From the NCBI GenBank assembly GCA_036270655.1, contig DATBCD010000058.1, forward strand, positions 1 to 13,990: a DNA stretch of 13,990 bases, read 5' to 3'. Below the pieces are notes generated by a model that saw only the letters and a list, made by a program, of their open reading frames with translations, made no database searches and was not told the DNA's origin. Source of the DNA: VBCK01 sp036270655 (GTDB taxonomy: Bacteria > Pseudomonadota > Gammaproteobacteria > Burkholderiales > Burkholderiaceae_F). Below are positions 13,850 to 13,990 of the stretch, one piece after another (position 1 is the stretch's first letter; each line of letters begins with the position of its first letter). The translations under genes were made by a program, and so were the position numbers.

Positions 13850-13990
13850 CGAAGACCGACCGGAACGAGTTCCAGCTCTACAAGAACCAAACCTGCCGAA
13901 GCGTCGACCCGCTGGCTACCGCTTCGAGGCATCGATCGTCGGAGCGTTGCCGCAACGCAATGTACAACTGCGCTAGTCGGGGAGCCCGGG
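13840..13990 (+). other. Open frame without a start, possible broken or recoded gene end
   Basis: After an in-frame TGA at 13837–13839 this frame stays open for 50 codons to the window end. The first codons nearly all end in G or C, and the peptide (TDRNEFQLYKNQTCRSVDPL, then Cys residues near RCRN and YNCA) looks like a mature small secreted protein. No ATG, GTG or TTG precedes it in frame apart from a late ATG. Either it is a remnant, or a frameshift separates it from its start, or the signal is chance. A competing frame on the same strand from 13689 is also open here. Confidence 0.25.

Overview
The window is 13,990 bases of GC-rich bacterial chromosome. Codons in the real genes end almost always in G or C. 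The gene content (MacB/NodT-type efflux, a DUF3300–DUF2950 pair, secreted Abhydrolase_10-type enzymes, a TIGR03118 protein) suggests a proteobacterium, most likely a betaproteobacterium of the Burkholderiales type. That placement is inferred from gene families; no rRNA or tRNA is visible to confirm it.

Left part (1–1824, + strand): the 3' end of a MacB-type permease gene, then nine bases later a complete NodT/OprM-type outer-membrane efflux lipoprotein. They form the end of a tripartite efflux operon whose start lies outside the window.

Middle part (1902–6306, all on the − strand): two blocks. The upstream one reads leftwards as a small secreted protein (6306–5944), a 64-residue protein (5871–5677) and a three-helix membrane protein resembling DUF6338 (5658–4876). 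The downstream one is a tight three-gene operon: an uncharacterised membrane protein with a GTG start (4726–4232), a DUF3300 protein with a Pro-rich repeat tail (4228–2861), and a DUF2950 protein (2864–1902) whose start overlaps the DUF3300 stop. These look like cell-envelope proteins of unknown function.

Right part (6507–13591): a run of secreted-protein genes. An EXORDIUM-like protein with an SHExxE…TDP motif (6507–7613) and a large secreted alpha/beta hydrolase (7903–10041) read rightwards. A TIGR03118 protein (10261–11430) follows. A close paralogue of the hydrolase lies on the opposite strand (13591–11480). The two hydrolase genes are roughly 2.1-kb inverted arms facing each other around the TIGR03118 gene. 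All four products have signal peptides, so the block looks like an export-oriented degradative island. GC-rich hairpins end the + strand genes, and one hairpin sits between the two convergent stop codons.

The last 400 bases (13592–13990) hold the promoter region of the − strand hydrolase, a short direct repeat, and an open frame with coding-like composition but no start codon, which runs off the window. The most notable structure is the inverted hydrolase pair, which could recombine to flip the central gene and swap hydrolase C-termini.
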